The position numbers were made by a program, and so were the translations under genes. A DNA stretch of 64,000 nucleotides. Source: Methylobacterium mesophilicum. GTDB taxonomy: Bacteria > Pseudomonadota > Alphaproteobacteria > Rhizobiales > Beijerinckiaceae. Shown here in pieces: positions 41,172 to 50,499 of this stretch. The stretch is taken from assembly GCF_022179445.1 (NCBI RefSeq), contig NZ_BPQU01000003.1, positions 186,001-250,000 of the forward strand, given 5' to 3'. The notes beneath the pieces are model-generated. The model was not told the origin of the DNA, made no database searches, and saw nothing but the letters and a program-made list of their open reading frames with translations. Every line of letters begins with the position of its first letter. Position 1 is the first letter of the stretch.

Positions 41172-42119
41172 ATGGTCATGCTGAAGGACATCGTGAGAAG
41201 CGCCGGGCGCCGCGCCGGACTCGACATCTTCCGGGCGAGCACCGAGCCGTTCCGCTGGAGCCATACGGTCCACGACTATCACCCGGTGGTGCCGTCCTCC
41301 CGCTGGACGCCCGGCCGCGCGCCGCACGGTCAGCTCCGCTCGGTCCTGGCCCGGGAGAGCGTGGCTTACGACGCGTTCCTGACGGCTTTGGAGGCGCAGG
41401 CCGACCTGCTCCACGGCGTCCCCCACGATCCCGCCATCGGCGATCCGGCGACGCCGCACTGGAACAACACGTGGTTCACGGCCCTCGACGCGGCCGCCCT
41501 GATGACCATGCTTGCGTGGAAGCGGCCGGCCCGCTACCTCGAGATCGGGTCCGGCTGCTCGACCTGCTTTGCTCGCTACACGATCGACGCGCTGAAGCTG
41601 CCGACCACGATCACCTCGATCGACCCGATGCCCCGCCGCGAGATCGATGCGCTCTGCGACACGACGCTTCGCACGCCCCTCGAAGGCTGCGACCTGACGA
41701 TCTTCGAAGAGTTGCGCGCCGGAGACATCGTTTTCTTCGACGGATCACACAGATCCTTCGCCAATTCCGACGTGACGGTGTTCTTCTTCGAAGTCATGCC
41801 CCGGCTCGCCCCGGGCGTGATCGTGCAGATCCACGACATCTTCATCCCGGACGACTACCCGGCCGCGTGGAACTGCCGGCTCTACAACGAGCAGTACCTG
41901 TTGGCCGCCATGCTGATGTGCGGGGCGCCGCCGTTCCGGGTGACCGTCCCGGTGATGTATCTCTGCCAGGATCCGGCGACGCGCGCCCGGGTGGAGGCGG
42001 TCTTCGCCGCCCGCGGGCCGGGGCCCGACATACCGTTCCTCTATCCCAACGATTCCCGCACCCCGGGCGCCTCGTTCTGGTTCGAGATGACGGCTCAGTC
42101 GACCTCGACCACCCCGTAA
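41172..42119 (+). CDS. Class I SAM-dependent methyltransferase-like protein
   Basis: A 315-residue protein with a recognisable Rossmann SAM-binding region: RYLEIGSGCSTCFARY (about 124-139) and ITSIDPMPR (acidic end of beta-2), then IVFFDGSHR near 195. This matches methyltransferase-fold proteins often found in surface-polysaccharide regions; the glycine loop EIGSGCST is well formed. A substrate cannot be proposed. ATG 41172 or ATG 41178 could start it; the first was used. Its 3' end overlaps the convergent GntR gene by 25 bases. Confidence 0.72.
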   Translation: MVMLKDIVRSAGRRAGLDIFRASTEPFRWSHTVHDYHPVVPSSRWTPGRAPHGQLRSVLARESVAYDAFLTALEAQADLLHGVPHDPAIGDPATPHWNNTWFTALDAAALMTMLAWKRPARYLEIGSGCSTCFARYTIDALKLPTTITSIDPMPRREIDALCDTTLRTPLEGCDLTIFEELRAGDIVFFDGSHRSFANSDVTVFFFEVMPRLAPGVIVQIHDIFIPDDYPAAWNCRLYNEQYLLAAMLMCGAPPFRVTVPVMYLCQDPATRARVEAVFAARGPGPDIPFLYPNDSRTPGASFWFEMTAQSTSTTP

Positions 42120-42775
42120 TTGGCTGCAATCACGGACTTTTTCCCGCGGATGTGCTCGCGCATCAAGGTCGCGAGGGCGGTGCCGTCCCGGGCGCGCAGC
42201 AACGCGATCATGCGCTCGTGCTCCGACACGGCCCGGGCCCACTGGTCCGGGGTCTGCCGGGCGGAGTAGCGCGACCGCTGGATCCGGCCGGACAGGCTCT
42301 CGTAGATGTTGGCGAGGACGGTGTTGCGGCTCGCCGCCATGATGCCTTCGTGGATCTGCCGGTTGCGGCTGAAATATCCAGCCTCGTCCCCCGCCTTCCA
42401 GGCCGCCACCATCGCCTCGTGGTCGGCCTCGATCGCGTCGATCTCGGAGTCCGAGATCGTCCGGCAGGCGAGATCGCCCGCGGTGGCCTCGAGCCCGGCG
42501 ATCACCTCCATCATCTCCTCGAGTTCTGTCTCGGAGATGCTGGCGACGCGCGCCCCGCGGTTGGGGAGGAGTTCAAGCAGACCCTCGGTCGCCAGGATCT
42601 TGATCGCCTCACGCAGGGGCGTGCGCGAGATCCCGAAACGCTCCGTCAGCTCGCCTTCGTTGATCCGCGCCTTCGGCTCCATCTCTCCGGAGCGGATCAG
42701 TTCACGCATCCGGTCCGCCACCTCGTCGTGAAGATAGCGGCGGCTGATCCCGATGCCGGGGTCGATCTTGTTCAT
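42095..42775 (-). CDS. GntR-family (FCD) transcriptional regulator
   Basis: A 226-residue FadR-type regulator with a winged helix (about 12-75, RINEGELTERFGISRTPLREAIK) and FCD domain (about 80-215, GLEATAGDLACRTISD, NRQIHEGIMAASRN, SEHERMIALLRARD). It lies 59 bases downstream of the FAD/Fe-S dehydrogenase gene on the same strand, so it probably belongs to the same unit and may control it. ATG 42775 is the first plausible start; an in-frame GTG at 42790 is possible. Confidence 0.9.
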   Translation of the reverse strand: MNKIDPGIGISRRYLHDEVADRMRELIRSGEMEPKARINEGELTERFGISRTPLREAIKILATEGLLELLPNRGARVASISETELEEMMEVIAGLEATAGDLACRTISDSEIDAIEADHEAMVAAWKAGDEAGYFSRNRQIHEGIMAASRNTVLANIYESLSGRIQRSRYSARQTPDQWARAVSEHERMIALLRARDGTALATLMREHIRGKKSVIAANYGVVEVD

Positions 42776-42834
42776 GGGCCCACGGTGCACGCACGGTCAA
42801 AGCAACCTATGTGCATGTGTAGGTGCCCGGCAAT

Positions 42835-45798
42835 TCAGTGTCGAGGCGGCGGGGCGTGCACGAGCGCGTCATCGAGAAGGCGGGCCACGTGTTCCGCGCG
42901 GAGGCCGAGGCCGTCGTGAATCTGGTGACGGCAGCTGGTTCCGTCGGCCACCACGATGTCGCCGGGCCCCGCCGCGCGCAGGGCGGGGAACAGGGACAGC
43001 TCGGCCATCGCGAAGGAGGTCTCGATCGTCTCGGCACCGTAGCCGAACGCCCCGGCCATGCCGCAGCAGCTCGATTCGATGACCCGCACATCGAGGCCGG
43101 GCACGCTCCGCAGCACCGTTTCCACCGAGCCCATCACGCCGAAAGATTTCTGGTGACAATGTCCGTGCAGGTGCGCGACGCGGCCGCCCTGGTCCGCGAG
43201 CGGCAGCGCGATCCGGCCGGCCGCCAGGTCGCCGGCCAACAGCTCCTCGAACAGGAGCGATTGCCGGGCCAACAGAGCGGTCTCGTCGCCCGGCAGCAAT
43301 GCGGAAAACTCGTCCCGGAAGGTCAGCAGGCAGGACGGCTCCAGGCCGACCACGCGGGCGCCGGCCCGGATGTACGGCAGGAGCGTATCGAGGGTCCGGC
43401 GTGCCTCGGCGCGGGCGCGGTCGGTCTGGCCGGAGGCGAGCCAGGTCCGGCCGCAGCAGAGCGGGCGCCGTCCCCGGGACGGAAAGACCCGGTGGAGCCG
43501 GTAGCCGGCGACCCGGAGCACCCGTTCGGCCGCCTCCAGGTTCTCCCGCTCGAAGGCGCGGTTGAAGGTGTCGCCGAACAGGATGACGTCGCGGAAATCG
43601 CCCGTGACGTCGCCGGGATGCGCCGCCTCGCCCTGCTCGCTCCAGGGGCGCCGCCAGCGCGGCAGCGACCGCTTGGCCGAGAGGCCGACCATCCGCTCCG
43701 AGAGGGCCGCCAGCGCCGGGTGCCGGTCGCGCAGGTTGAGGAGCGGGGCGAGCTTGGCGGCGATCCCGGCGTAATGCGGCATCAGGCCGATCAGCCGGTC
43801 GCGCAGGGGCAGCCCGTGGCGGGCGTGGTAGTGGTGCAGGAACTCGACCTTCATCTTGGCCATGTCGACCCCGGTCGGGCATTCCCGGCGGCAGGCCTTG
43901 CAGGAGACGCACAGGTCGAGGGTGCGCTTCATCGCCTTGCTGGTGAAGGCGTCCGGCCCGAGCTGACCGGAGATGGCGAGGCGGAGGGAATTGGCCCGGC
44001 CGCGGGTGAGGTGCTCCTCCTCGCGGGTCGCCCGGTACGACGGGCACATCGCGCCGCCGGCGAGCTTCCGGCAAGTGCCGTTGTTGTTGCACATCTCGAC
44101 CGCCGAGCCGAAGCCGCCCCAATCCGACCAATCGAGGGCGGGTTTCACGGGCTCGGTCACCGCGTAGTCGGGCTTGAACCGGAACAGGCTCCGGTCGTCC
44201 ATGCTCAGGGGCCGGACGATCTTGCCGGGATTGAGCCGGTTCTCGGGGTCGAACGCGTCCTTCACGGTCTCGAAGGCGCGGGTCAGGACCGGTCCGAACA
44301 GCGGCGCGATGTATTCCGAGCGCGAGATGCCGTCGCCGTGCTCGCCGGAATAGGAGCCCTTGTACCGGCGCACCAGTTCGGAGGTCTCCTCCGCGATGGC
44401 GCGCATGCGCGTCACGTCGCCCCCCTCCTTCATGTCGAGGATCGGGCGGACATGGAGGCAGCCCACGGAGGCGTGGGCGTACCACGTGCCGCGGGTGCCG
44501 TGCTTGGTGAACACCGCGGTGACCGCATCGGTGTAGTCGGCCAGGTGCTCCAGCGGCACCGCGCAATCCTCGATGAACGAGACCGGCTTCGCGTCGCCCT
44601 TCATCGACATCATGATGTTGAGGCAGGCCTCGCGCACCTCCCACACGGAGCGCTGACGCGCCGGCTCCAGGATCTCCACCACGGCGTCGGGATGGCCGTG
44701 GTCGGCCATGCAGGCAGCCAGGCGCTTCAGGTCGCGTTTCAGGGCGGCGAGGTCGTCCCCGGCGAACTCCGCCAGCAGCAGGCAGTTCGGCTTGCCGCGG
44801 GTGATGTCGGCCAGCGTCGCCCGGAACAGCGGGATGTCGGCGCCGAGCACCAGCACGTTGTTGTCGACCAACTCGACCGCCACCGGATCGAGCGCCACGA
44901 TGTGCTGCGTCGTCTCCATGGCGGAGCGGAACGACGGGAAGTGGCAGACGCCCATCACCCGGTGCGCGGGCAGGCGCGACAGCTTGAGGGTGACCGAGGT
45001 CGTCGCGGCGAGCGTCCCCTCCGAGCCGACCAGCAGATGCGCGAGGTTCGGGCGCGGCTCGATCAGCGCGTCGAGATTGTATCCGCCCACACGCCGCTGG
45101 ACCTTCGGGTAGCGGGCTTCGATCTCGTCGCGATGACTCTCGGCCAGCGCGCGCATACGCCCGGCCAAGGCCTCCGCGTGATGGGAGCCCGTGACACCGG
45201 TGGCCGCGTTGCCGGTGAGGCCGAAGCCGAACGCCTCGCCGCCGGGAAGAAGGGCGTCGATGGCCAGGACGTTGTCGCTCATCTTGCCGTAGCGCAGCGA
45301 GCGGGCGCCACAAGAATTGTTGCCGGCCATGCCGCCGATGGTGCAGCGGGTCGCCGTCGAGGGCTCCACTGGGAAGAACCAGCCATCCGCCTTCACGCGG
45401 GTGTTGAGCCGCTCCAGCACCATGCCGGGCTCGACCGTGATCGTGCCGGCCTCGGGATCGTAGGCGCGGATGCCATTGAAGTGGCGCGAGCAATCGACGA
45501 CGAGGCCGGAGCCGATCGGCTGGCCGTTCTGAGAGGTGCCGCCGCCCCGCAGGATCACCGGGGTGCCGTGATCGGCCGCGATCCGCAGCGTCGCCGCGAC
45601 ATCCGCGGCCGAGCGCGGCAGCACCACGCCGGCGGGCATGATCTGATAGATCGACGCGTCGGTGCTGTAGCGCCCGCGGGTGAACGCGTCGAACCGCGCT
45701 TCACCCTGGAGCTGCTCCGCGAGTTTCCGCGCCAATCCGCCATCCAGGCGCGCCGCCGCCCGCGGCGATGCCGCGGTTCGAGCCTTGGCTTGCGTCAC
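42835..45798 (-). CDS. FAD-linked and Fe-S hydroxyacid dehydrogenase (YdiJ/D-2-hydroxyglutarate type)
   Basis: A 987-residue fused protein. The N-terminal PCMH-type FAD domain carries RGGGTSQNGQPIG (about 83-95), and the FAD-oxidase C domain has LVGSEGTLA and GEHGDGISRSEY. The Fe-S part has CVSCKACRRECP and the CCG-type motif ESSCCGMAGAFG near 930. E. coli YdiJ and related D-2-hydroxyacid dehydrogenases have this architecture; it likely oxidises a D-2-hydroxy acid and passes electrons to quinone. GTG 45798 is chosen because GAGGGA lies 6 bases upstream; the in-frame TTG at 45849 is less credible. Confidence 0.88.
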   Translation of the reverse strand: MTQAKARTAASPRAAARLDGGLARKLAEQLQGEARFDAFTRGRYSTDASIYQIMPAGVVLPRSAADVAATLRIAADHGTPVILRGGGTSQNGQPIGSGLVVDCSRHFNGIRAYDPEAGTITVEPGMVLERLNTRVKADGWFFPVEPSTATRCTIGGMAGNNSCGARSLRYGKMSDNVLAIDALLPGGEAFGFGLTGNAATGVTGSHHAEALAGRMRALAESHRDEIEARYPKVQRRVGGYNLDALIEPRPNLAHLLVGSEGTLAATTSVTLKLSRLPAHRVMGVCHFPSFRSAMETTQHIVALDPVAVELVDNNVLVLGADIPLFRATLADITRGKPNCLLLAEFAGDDLAALKRDLKRLAACMADHGHPDAVVEILEPARQRSVWEVREACLNIMMSMKGDAKPVSFIEDCAVPLEHLADYTDAVTAVFTKHGTRGTWYAHASVGCLHVRPILDMKEGGDVTRMRAIAEETSELVRRYKGSYSGEHGDGISRSEYIAPLFGPVLTRAFETVKDAFDPENRLNPGKIVRPLSMDDRSLFRFKPDYAVTEPVKPALDWSDWGGFGSAVEMCNNNGTCRKLAGGAMCPSYRATREEEHLTRGRANSLRLAISGQLGPDAFTSKAMKRTLDLCVSCKACRRECPTGVDMAKMKVEFLHHYHARHGLPLRDRLIGLMPHYAGIAAKLAPLLNLRDRHPALAALSERMVGLSAKRSLPRWRRPWSEQGEAAHPGDVTGDFRDVILFGDTFNRAFERENLEAAERVLRVAGYRLHRVFPSRGRRPLCCGRTWLASGQTDRARAEARRTLDTLLPYIRAGARVVGLEPSCLLTFRDEFSALLPGDETALLARQSLLFEELLAGDLAAGRIALPLADQGGRVAHLHGHCHQKSFGVMGSVETVLRSVPGLDVRVIESSCCGMAGAFGYGAETIETSFAMAELSLFPALRAAGPGDIVVADGTSCRHQIHDGLGLRAEHVARLLDDALVHAPPPRH

Positions 45799-45950
45799 GG
45801 CCGTTCCCTCCCGAAGGCGCGTCCCCGCCCATGGAAGGATCGTATTCAAAATTCACGAGGGAGGGAACGGCTGGTTGAGGGAGAGGCCTTTAGGCACACC
45901 CTGCCGATATCGCTGTCTACGGATCGATTGGACGCCCCGGCATCCACGGC

Positions 45951-46062
45951 GTCACCCCGGGGCCGCGTAACGGAGCCCGGGGTCCATAACCGCCGACAGC
46001 CCAGGAACTTGCACGGTTGGTGTTTCTGGATTCCGGGCGCGCCTGCGGCGGCCCGGAATGAC
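45951..46062. repeat. Dispersed 112-bp palindromic repeat, copy 2
   Basis: Same length as the copy at 21958-22069, starting GTCACCCCGGGGC and ending CGGAATGAC, with GGGGTCCATAACC and TTTCTGGATTCCGGGC inside. It occupies the 397-base gap between the FAD/Fe-S dehydrogenase and the dehydratase gene, which otherwise shows no gene. An AT-richer stretch (46080-46120) follows it. Confidence 0.75.
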
Positions 46063-46195
46063 ATTGTGAATATTCGTTTCGACGGAGCAGAAAAGATCTA
46101 CGGGAACACAGATTTAATCAAATGCCTCGTCCCGCGTGCCGCCGCCCCTTTTTGCGTATCAAGCCGTCATCGCTCGATCTTGGCGGCAAGTCCCG

Positions 46196-48001
46196 TCAAT
46201 GGTTATCCCGCGGGACGCCCGACGCCTGCGCCACCTTCTGGAACTTCACGGAACCCTTCAGCACCATGCCTTCGTTGAGCTGCGCCACCTGGTCGCGGTA
46301 GATCTCCTGCCAGGGCGTCTGCGTCGCCGGGAACGGGAAACCGCCCCGGGACGCGAGGTCGGCACGGCGGCGGTCGAGTTCTTCGGCCGGGAGCAGGATG
46401 TCGGCGCGGCGCGTGTTGAGGTCGATGCGGACCCGGTCGCCGGATTGCAGCAGCGCCAGGCCGCCGCCCACCGCCGCCTCGGGGGAGGCGTTGAGGATCG
46501 CGGGCGTTCCGGAGGTTCCGGATTGGCGACCGTCACCGATGCAGGGGAGGGAGGTCACGCCGCGGCGGATCAGTTCCCCCGGCGGCTGCATGTTCACCAC
46601 TTCGGCCGCACCGGGATAACCGACCGGGCCGGCGCCGCGCATGATCAGGACGGTGTTCTCGTCGATGCCGAGTGTCGGATCGTCGATGCGGTGGTGGTAA
46701 TCCTCCGGCCCCTCGAACACGACCACGCGGCCCTCGAACGCCATCGGGTCCTCGGGGTTGCGGAGGTAGCGGGCGGCGAACTCCTCCGAGATCACACAGG
46801 TCTTCATGATCGCGGAATCGAACAGGCTGCCCTTGAGGTTGAGGAAGCCGGCCCGCTCCATCAGCGGTGTCTCGTAGGCCCGGATCACGTCGCGGTTCCA
46901 GCTGTGCCGCCCGCGATAATTCTCGCCGACGGTGAACCCGTTGCAGGTCGGCGCCTCGGTGTGGACCTTCCCGGCGTCGATCAGCTCGGCGAACACGGCG
47001 GGCAGGCCGCCCGCCCGGAAATACTCCTCGCCGAGCCAGCGGCCAGCGGGCTGCATGTCGACCAGCAGCGGGATCTCGAAGCCGACCCGCTCCCAGTCGT
47101 CGCAGGTCAGCGGCACGCCGATATGCTTGGCGATGGCGTTGATGTGGATCGGGGCGTTGGTCGAGCCGCCGATGGCGGCGTTGGCCACGATGGCGTTCTC
47201 GAACGCCTCCCGGGTCAGGATGTCGGACGGCTTGAGGTCCTCCCAGACCATGTCGACGATGCGCAACCCGGTGGCGTAGGCGGCCTGCCCACGCTCGCGG
47301 TAGGGGGCGGGAATCGCCGACGAGCCGGGCAGGGCGAGGCCCAGCGCTTCGGCCAGCGCGTTCATGGTCGAGGCCGTGCCCATGGTGTTGCAATGGCCCG
47401 TGGACGGGGCCGACGAGCCGACGATGTCCATGAATTGCTGGAAGTCGATATCGCCGGCCGCGTGCCGCTCGCGGGTCTTCCAGACGATCGTGCCCGAGCC
47501 GGTCAGCTCCTTCTGGAAGTAGCCGTTGAGCATCGGACCGACATTGAGTGAGATCGCCGGGATGTTCACGGTGGCGGCGGCCATCAGGCAGGCCGGCATC
47601 GTCTTGTCGCAACCGGTCAGCAGCACGACGCCGTCCAGCGGATAGCCGTACAGGACTTCGACCAGCGACAGGTAGGCGAGATTCCGGTCGAGGGAGGCGG
47701 TCGGCCGCTTGCCGGTCTCCTGGATCGGGTGACACGGGAACTCGAAGGCGACGCCCCCGGCCGCCGTGATGCCGTCGCGCACGCGCTTGGCCAGCTCCAG
47801 ATGGTGCCGGTTGCATGGCGACAGGTCGGAGCCGGTCTGGGCGATGCCGATCAGCGGCTTGCCGGACCGCAGCTCGGCGGGCGTGAGGCCGAAATTCAGG
47901 TAGCGCTCCAAATACAGCGCGGTCATGCCCGGATTGTGCGGGTTGTCGAACCACGCCTTGGAGCGCAGGTCGGCGGGGGATACGCGGCGCTTCTCGCTCA
48001 T
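46196..48001 (-). CDS. IlvD/Edd family sugar-acid dehydratase, D-xylonate dehydratase (XylD)-like
   Basis: A 601-residue member of the pentonate dehydratase branch of IlvD/Edd. The three iron-sulfur cysteines are C63 (SPCNRHH), C131 (TGCDKTMPA) and C204 ([12 protein letters not shown]). The N-terminus ([33 protein letters not shown]) and DLNTRRAD near the end closely resemble Caulobacter XylD as remembered, unlike the biosynthetic IlvD at 16452-18182. It would convert an aldonate such as D-xylonate or L-arabinonate to a 2-keto-3-deoxy acid. GAGGATTCGACC precedes ATG 48001, and it follows the SDR gene by 10 bases in one operon. Confidence 0.86.
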   Translation of the reverse strand: MSEKRRVSPADLRSKAWFDNPHNPGMTALYLERYLNFGLTPAELRSGKPLIGIAQTGSDLSPCNRHHLELAKRVRDGITAAGGVAFEFPCHPIQETGKRPTASLDRNLAYLSLVEVLYGYPLDGVVLLTGCDKTMPACLMAAATVNIPAISLNVGPMLNGYFQKELTGSGTIVWKTRERHAAGDIDFQQFMDIVGSSAPSTGHCNTMGTASTMNALAEALGLALPGSSAIPAPYRERGQAAYATGLRIVDMVWEDLKPSDILTREAFENAIVANAAIGGSTNAPIHINAIAKHIGVPLTCDDWERVGFEIPLLVDMQPAGRWLGEEYFRAGGLPAVFAELIDAGKVHTEAPTCNGFTVGENYRGRHSWNRDVIRAYETPLMERAGFLNLKGSLFDSAIMKTCVISEEFAARYLRNPEDPMAFEGRVVVFEGPEDYHHRIDDPTLGIDENTVLIMRGAGPVGYPGAAEVVNMQPPGELIRRGVTSLPCIGDGRQSGTSGTPAILNASPEAAVGGGLALLQSGDRVRIDLNTRRADILLPAEELDRRRADLASRGGFPFPATQTPWQEIYRDQVAQLNEGMVLKGSVKFQKVAQASGVPRDNH

Positions 48002-48011
48002 GGTCGAATCC

Positions 48012-48746
48012 TCAGATCGTCATGCCACCGTCGATGGAATAGCTCTGGCCGGTCACGAAGGCGGCCTCGTCGCTGGCCAGGAACACCACCAGCGGGGCGA
48101 TCTCCTCGGCCGTGGCCAGGCGGCCCATGGGCTGGCGGGCGATGAACGCCTTGCGGGCCTCCACGGGATCGTCGAACGCGTTGATCCGGTCGGCGAGCGA
48201 CGGCGTGTCGACCGTGCCGGGACAGATGCAGTTGCAGCGGATGCCGCGGCCCACGTAATCCGCCGCCACCGACTTGGTCAGGCCGATCACCGCGGCCTTG
48301 GTCAGTCCGTAGACGAAGCGGTTCGGCAGCCCGCGCAGGGAGCCGGCGACGCTCGCCATGTTGACGATACTCCCGGCGCCGGTCTCGAGCATCCGTGGCA
48401 GGACCGCGCGGATCGTCCAGAACTGCGACCGGACGTTGAGGTTCACCGCGACGTCGAAATCCGCGTCGCTGGCGTCGAGCACCGTGCCGGCATGGACGTA
48501 GCCCGCGCAGTTGAACAGCACGTCGATCCGGTCCAGCCCGCCGGCCACGGCCTCGATCTGCGCCCGGTCGAGCACGTCGAGGGGCGCGGTGGTGACGTTG
48601 GCTACGCCCGCGAAGGTTCCGAGTGCGTCGGCCCGGACGTCGGTGGCCAGCACCTGCGCGCCCTCGCGCGCCAGCGCCAGGACGCTCGCCCGGCCGATGC
48701 CCTGGCCGGCGGCCGTGACCAATGCTGTCTTGCCCGCGAGACGCAT
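48012..48746 (-). CDS. SDR-family NAD(P)-dependent dehydrogenase
   Basis: A 244-residue short-chain dehydrogenase. The cofactor loop is [11 protein letters not shown] (about 11-21), with NCAGY and catalytic Ser/Tyr/Lys in NMASVAGS and YGLTK; the C-terminus [13 protein letters not shown] is typical. Family relatives include 2-keto-3-deoxy-L-fuconate dehydrogenase and DHRS6-type enzymes acting on hydroxy or sugar acids. It lies between another SDR gene and the xylonate-dehydratase-like gene (10-base gap), so it probably works on a related sugar acid or its aldehyde. Confidence 0.9.
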   Translation of the reverse strand: MRLAGKTALVTAAGQGIGRASVLALAREGAQVLATDVRADALGTFAGVANVTTAPLDVLDRAQIEAVAGGLDRIDVLFNCAGYVHAGTVLDASDADFDVAVNLNVRSQFWTIRAVLPRMLETGAGSIVNMASVAGSLRGLPNRFVYGLTKAAVIGLTKSVAADYVGRGIRCNCICPGTVDTPSLADRINAFDDPVEARKAFIARQPMGRLATAEEIAPLVVFLASDEAAFVTGQSYSIDGGMTI

Positions 48747-48837
48747 GCTCCCGTTCCTCCCGATCGCGCGGTCGTGGTGCCGCCCGCCCGCCAATCTGCC
48801 GTGATCCGATCCGCGGCGTAAACCGTGCCGCCCGCGT

Positions 48838-49605
48838 TCAGGACAACATCCGCGTGTCGCCGTCGATGGAGATCGCCTGTCCGGAGATCGTCCGGCCCCG
48901 CGGCGAGCACAGCAGCAGGATCTGGTCGGCGAGCTGCCGGGCCGTGACGTAGTCCTTGACCGACACGAACGAGAAGGCGCGCGCCTCCATCTCGGCAAAG
49001 CTCGTGCCCTGCTGCTGCGCCTTGGCCTCGAGGACCCGGCGCTGCCGGTCGCCGGCCACCAGCCCGGGCAGGATCGCGTTCACCCGGATACCCGCCTCGC
49101 CCAGCTCGATCGCGAGGGACTTGGTGAAGCCGATCACGCCCCATTTCGCCGCCGCGTAGGGGCTGCGCAGGCCGAAGCCGAACTTACCGGCGGCCGAGGA
49201 CAGGTTGACGATGGAGCCGTTGCTGCTCGCGCGCAGGTGGGGCACCGCCAGGCGCGCGCAGTTGAACTGGCTGGTCAGGCAGACCGTCAGGCAGCGGTCC
49301 CATTCCTCCGGGGCGATCTCCTCGACCCGCCCGGTCGGCCCGGCGATGCCGGCGTTGTTGACCAGCACGTCGAGGCCGCCGAGATGCTCGACCGCCGCCG
49401 CCATCATGGTGCCGACCGCGTCCCGGTCGGCGACGTCGGTCCGGCAGCGCCCCACCGCCTCGGGGAGGGCGGCCAGGGCCTCCTGGTCGATGTCGCAGGC
49501 GAAGACCCGCGCGCCTTCCTCGAGGAAGGCGTCGACGATGCCGCGTCCGATTCCGGCGGCGCCCGCGGTCACGAGTACGCGCAGGCCGGCGATTCCGAGA
49601 TCCAT
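48838..49605 (-). CDS. SDR-family NAD(P)-dependent oxidoreductase
   Basis: A 255-residue classical SDR: TAGAAGIGRGI at the cofactor loop, NNAGIAGP, SSAAGKFGF and the catalytic YAAAKWG. The acidic CDIDQEA after beta-2 suggests NAD rather than NADP. It has an insertion with QQQGTSFAEME near the substrate lid, shared with sorbitol/sugar-acid SDRs. It is the first enzyme gene after the GntR regulator, with a strong GGAGGAACG before ATG 49605; 91 bases separate it from the next SDR. Confidence 0.9.
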   Translation of the reverse strand: MDLGIAGLRVLVTAGAAGIGRGIVDAFLEEGARVFACDIDQEALAALPEAVGRCRTDVADRDAVGTMMAAAVEHLGGLDVLVNNAGIAGPTGRVEEIAPEEWDRCLTVCLTSQFNCARLAVPHLRASSNGSIVNLSSAAGKFGFGLRSPYAAAKWGVIGFTKSLAIELGEAGIRVNAILPGLVAGDRQRRVLEAKAQQQGTSFAEMEARAFSFVSVKDYVTARQLADQILLLCSPRGRTISGQAISIDGDTRMLS

Positions 49606-49678
49606 GGTCGTTCCTCCCGTCCAGGCATCGCTTCGAAGGCGTTCGTCGCCCTTCGGATGAAGCCGATGCTCACCAAAA

Positions 49679-50380
49679 CTACGCGTCCCGCAGCCCTCCG
49701 CGGGATAGGATGAAGTCGGCGGCCTCGCGGATGTCCGCGGCGATCGCAGCCGCCGCCGCGGGTCCGTTCTGGGCCTCGATCGCCCCCAGCGCCTCGGCAT
49801 GCCGGCGCAGGGCGAAACCCTGGAGCAGCCGTTCCGGGTGGGCGCGCAGGTCCAGGTTGATGACCGGGCCCGCCTTCAGCCACAGGCGGGCGATGATCGC
49901 GTGCAACGGCTCCAATCCGCAGGCTGCGTAGATCGCAAAGTGCAGGTCGCGGTTCAGCCGGACGGCCAGGGTGCTGTCCGGCTGCGCGGATGCGGCCGCC
50001 AGGCGGAACGCCGCCTCGGCCTTCCGGATCGCGACGAGTTCGGGTTCGCTCCGGCGCTCGGCGGCGCGCGCGGCGGCCATGCCCTCGACGGCCATGCGGG
50101 TCTCGGCCAGCGCCCGGAAATCCTGCGCCGTCATGATCGGCACCCGGATCGCCCGGGTCGCCGCCACTTCGAGGACGCCGTCGGCGACGAGTCGGCTCAC
50201 CGCCTCGCGCACCGGCATCACCGAGACGCCGAGCGCCGCCGCGCTCTGGCGCAGGGACAGCCGGTCGCCGGGAGCGAGCCGGCCGGACGCCAGGAGGTCC
50301 GACAGGGCCTCGTACGCCGTGTCGGCCAGGGTGCGCCGTTCGAGCTGGGGTAATTCGGCGAGGGCCGACATGGAACTCAT
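49679..50380 (-). CDS. GntR-family (FCD) transcriptional regulator of sugar-acid region
   Basis: A 233-residue FadR-type regulator: winged helix (about 15-80, LSLRQSAAALGVSVMPVREAVSRL) and FCD domain (about 90-220, RMAVEGMAAARAAERR, HFAIYAACGLEPLH). It heads the minus-strand operon with both SDRs and the dehydratase, and diverges from the ABC-transporter operon. A perfect palindrome in the shared 119-base control region is its likely operator. The number of His residues in the domain suggests metal-assisted carboxylate binding as in other FCD proteins. Confidence 0.9.
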   Translation of the reverse strand: MSSMSALAELPQLERRTLADTAYEALSDLLASGRLAPGDRLSLRQSAAALGVSVMPVREAVSRLVADGVLEVAATRAIRVPIMTAQDFRALAETRMAVEGMAAARAAERRSEPELVAIRKAEAAFRLAAASAQPDSTLAVRLNRDLHFAIYAACGLEPLHAIIARLWLKAGPVINLDLRAHPERLLQGFALRRHAEALGAIEAQNGPAAAAAIAADIREAADFILSRGGLRDA

Positions 50381-50421
50381 GTGCCGACACTAGACGGATC
50401 CGGCACTATCGCGCTAGTGAT

Positions 50422-50433
50422 CTGTGATCACAG
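50422..50433. promoter_or_regulatory. Perfect 12-bp palindrome in divergent control region
   Basis: CTGTGATCACAG lies between the GntR gene and the ABC-transporter operon, 66 bases before the binding-protein start. It is the most symmetrical element there and fits a GntR/FCD operator; other GntR (FadR-type) sites share the TGnnnnnCA-like core. Confidence 0.5.
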
Positions 50434-50499
50434 TTTGGGTGAGGGCCGTCAGAGCCCGTCAAGAATGCCCGGCTGGAGGAAACGCACGGGAGCGGAACG

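Noticed and set aside
42823..46278. Very long plus-strand open frame (over 1100 codons)
   Set aside because: It is exactly antisense to the FAD/Fe-S dehydrogenase, whose protein has clear motifs; the antisense product is Arg/His/Gly-rich without family features. GC-rich codon bias keeps such frames open.
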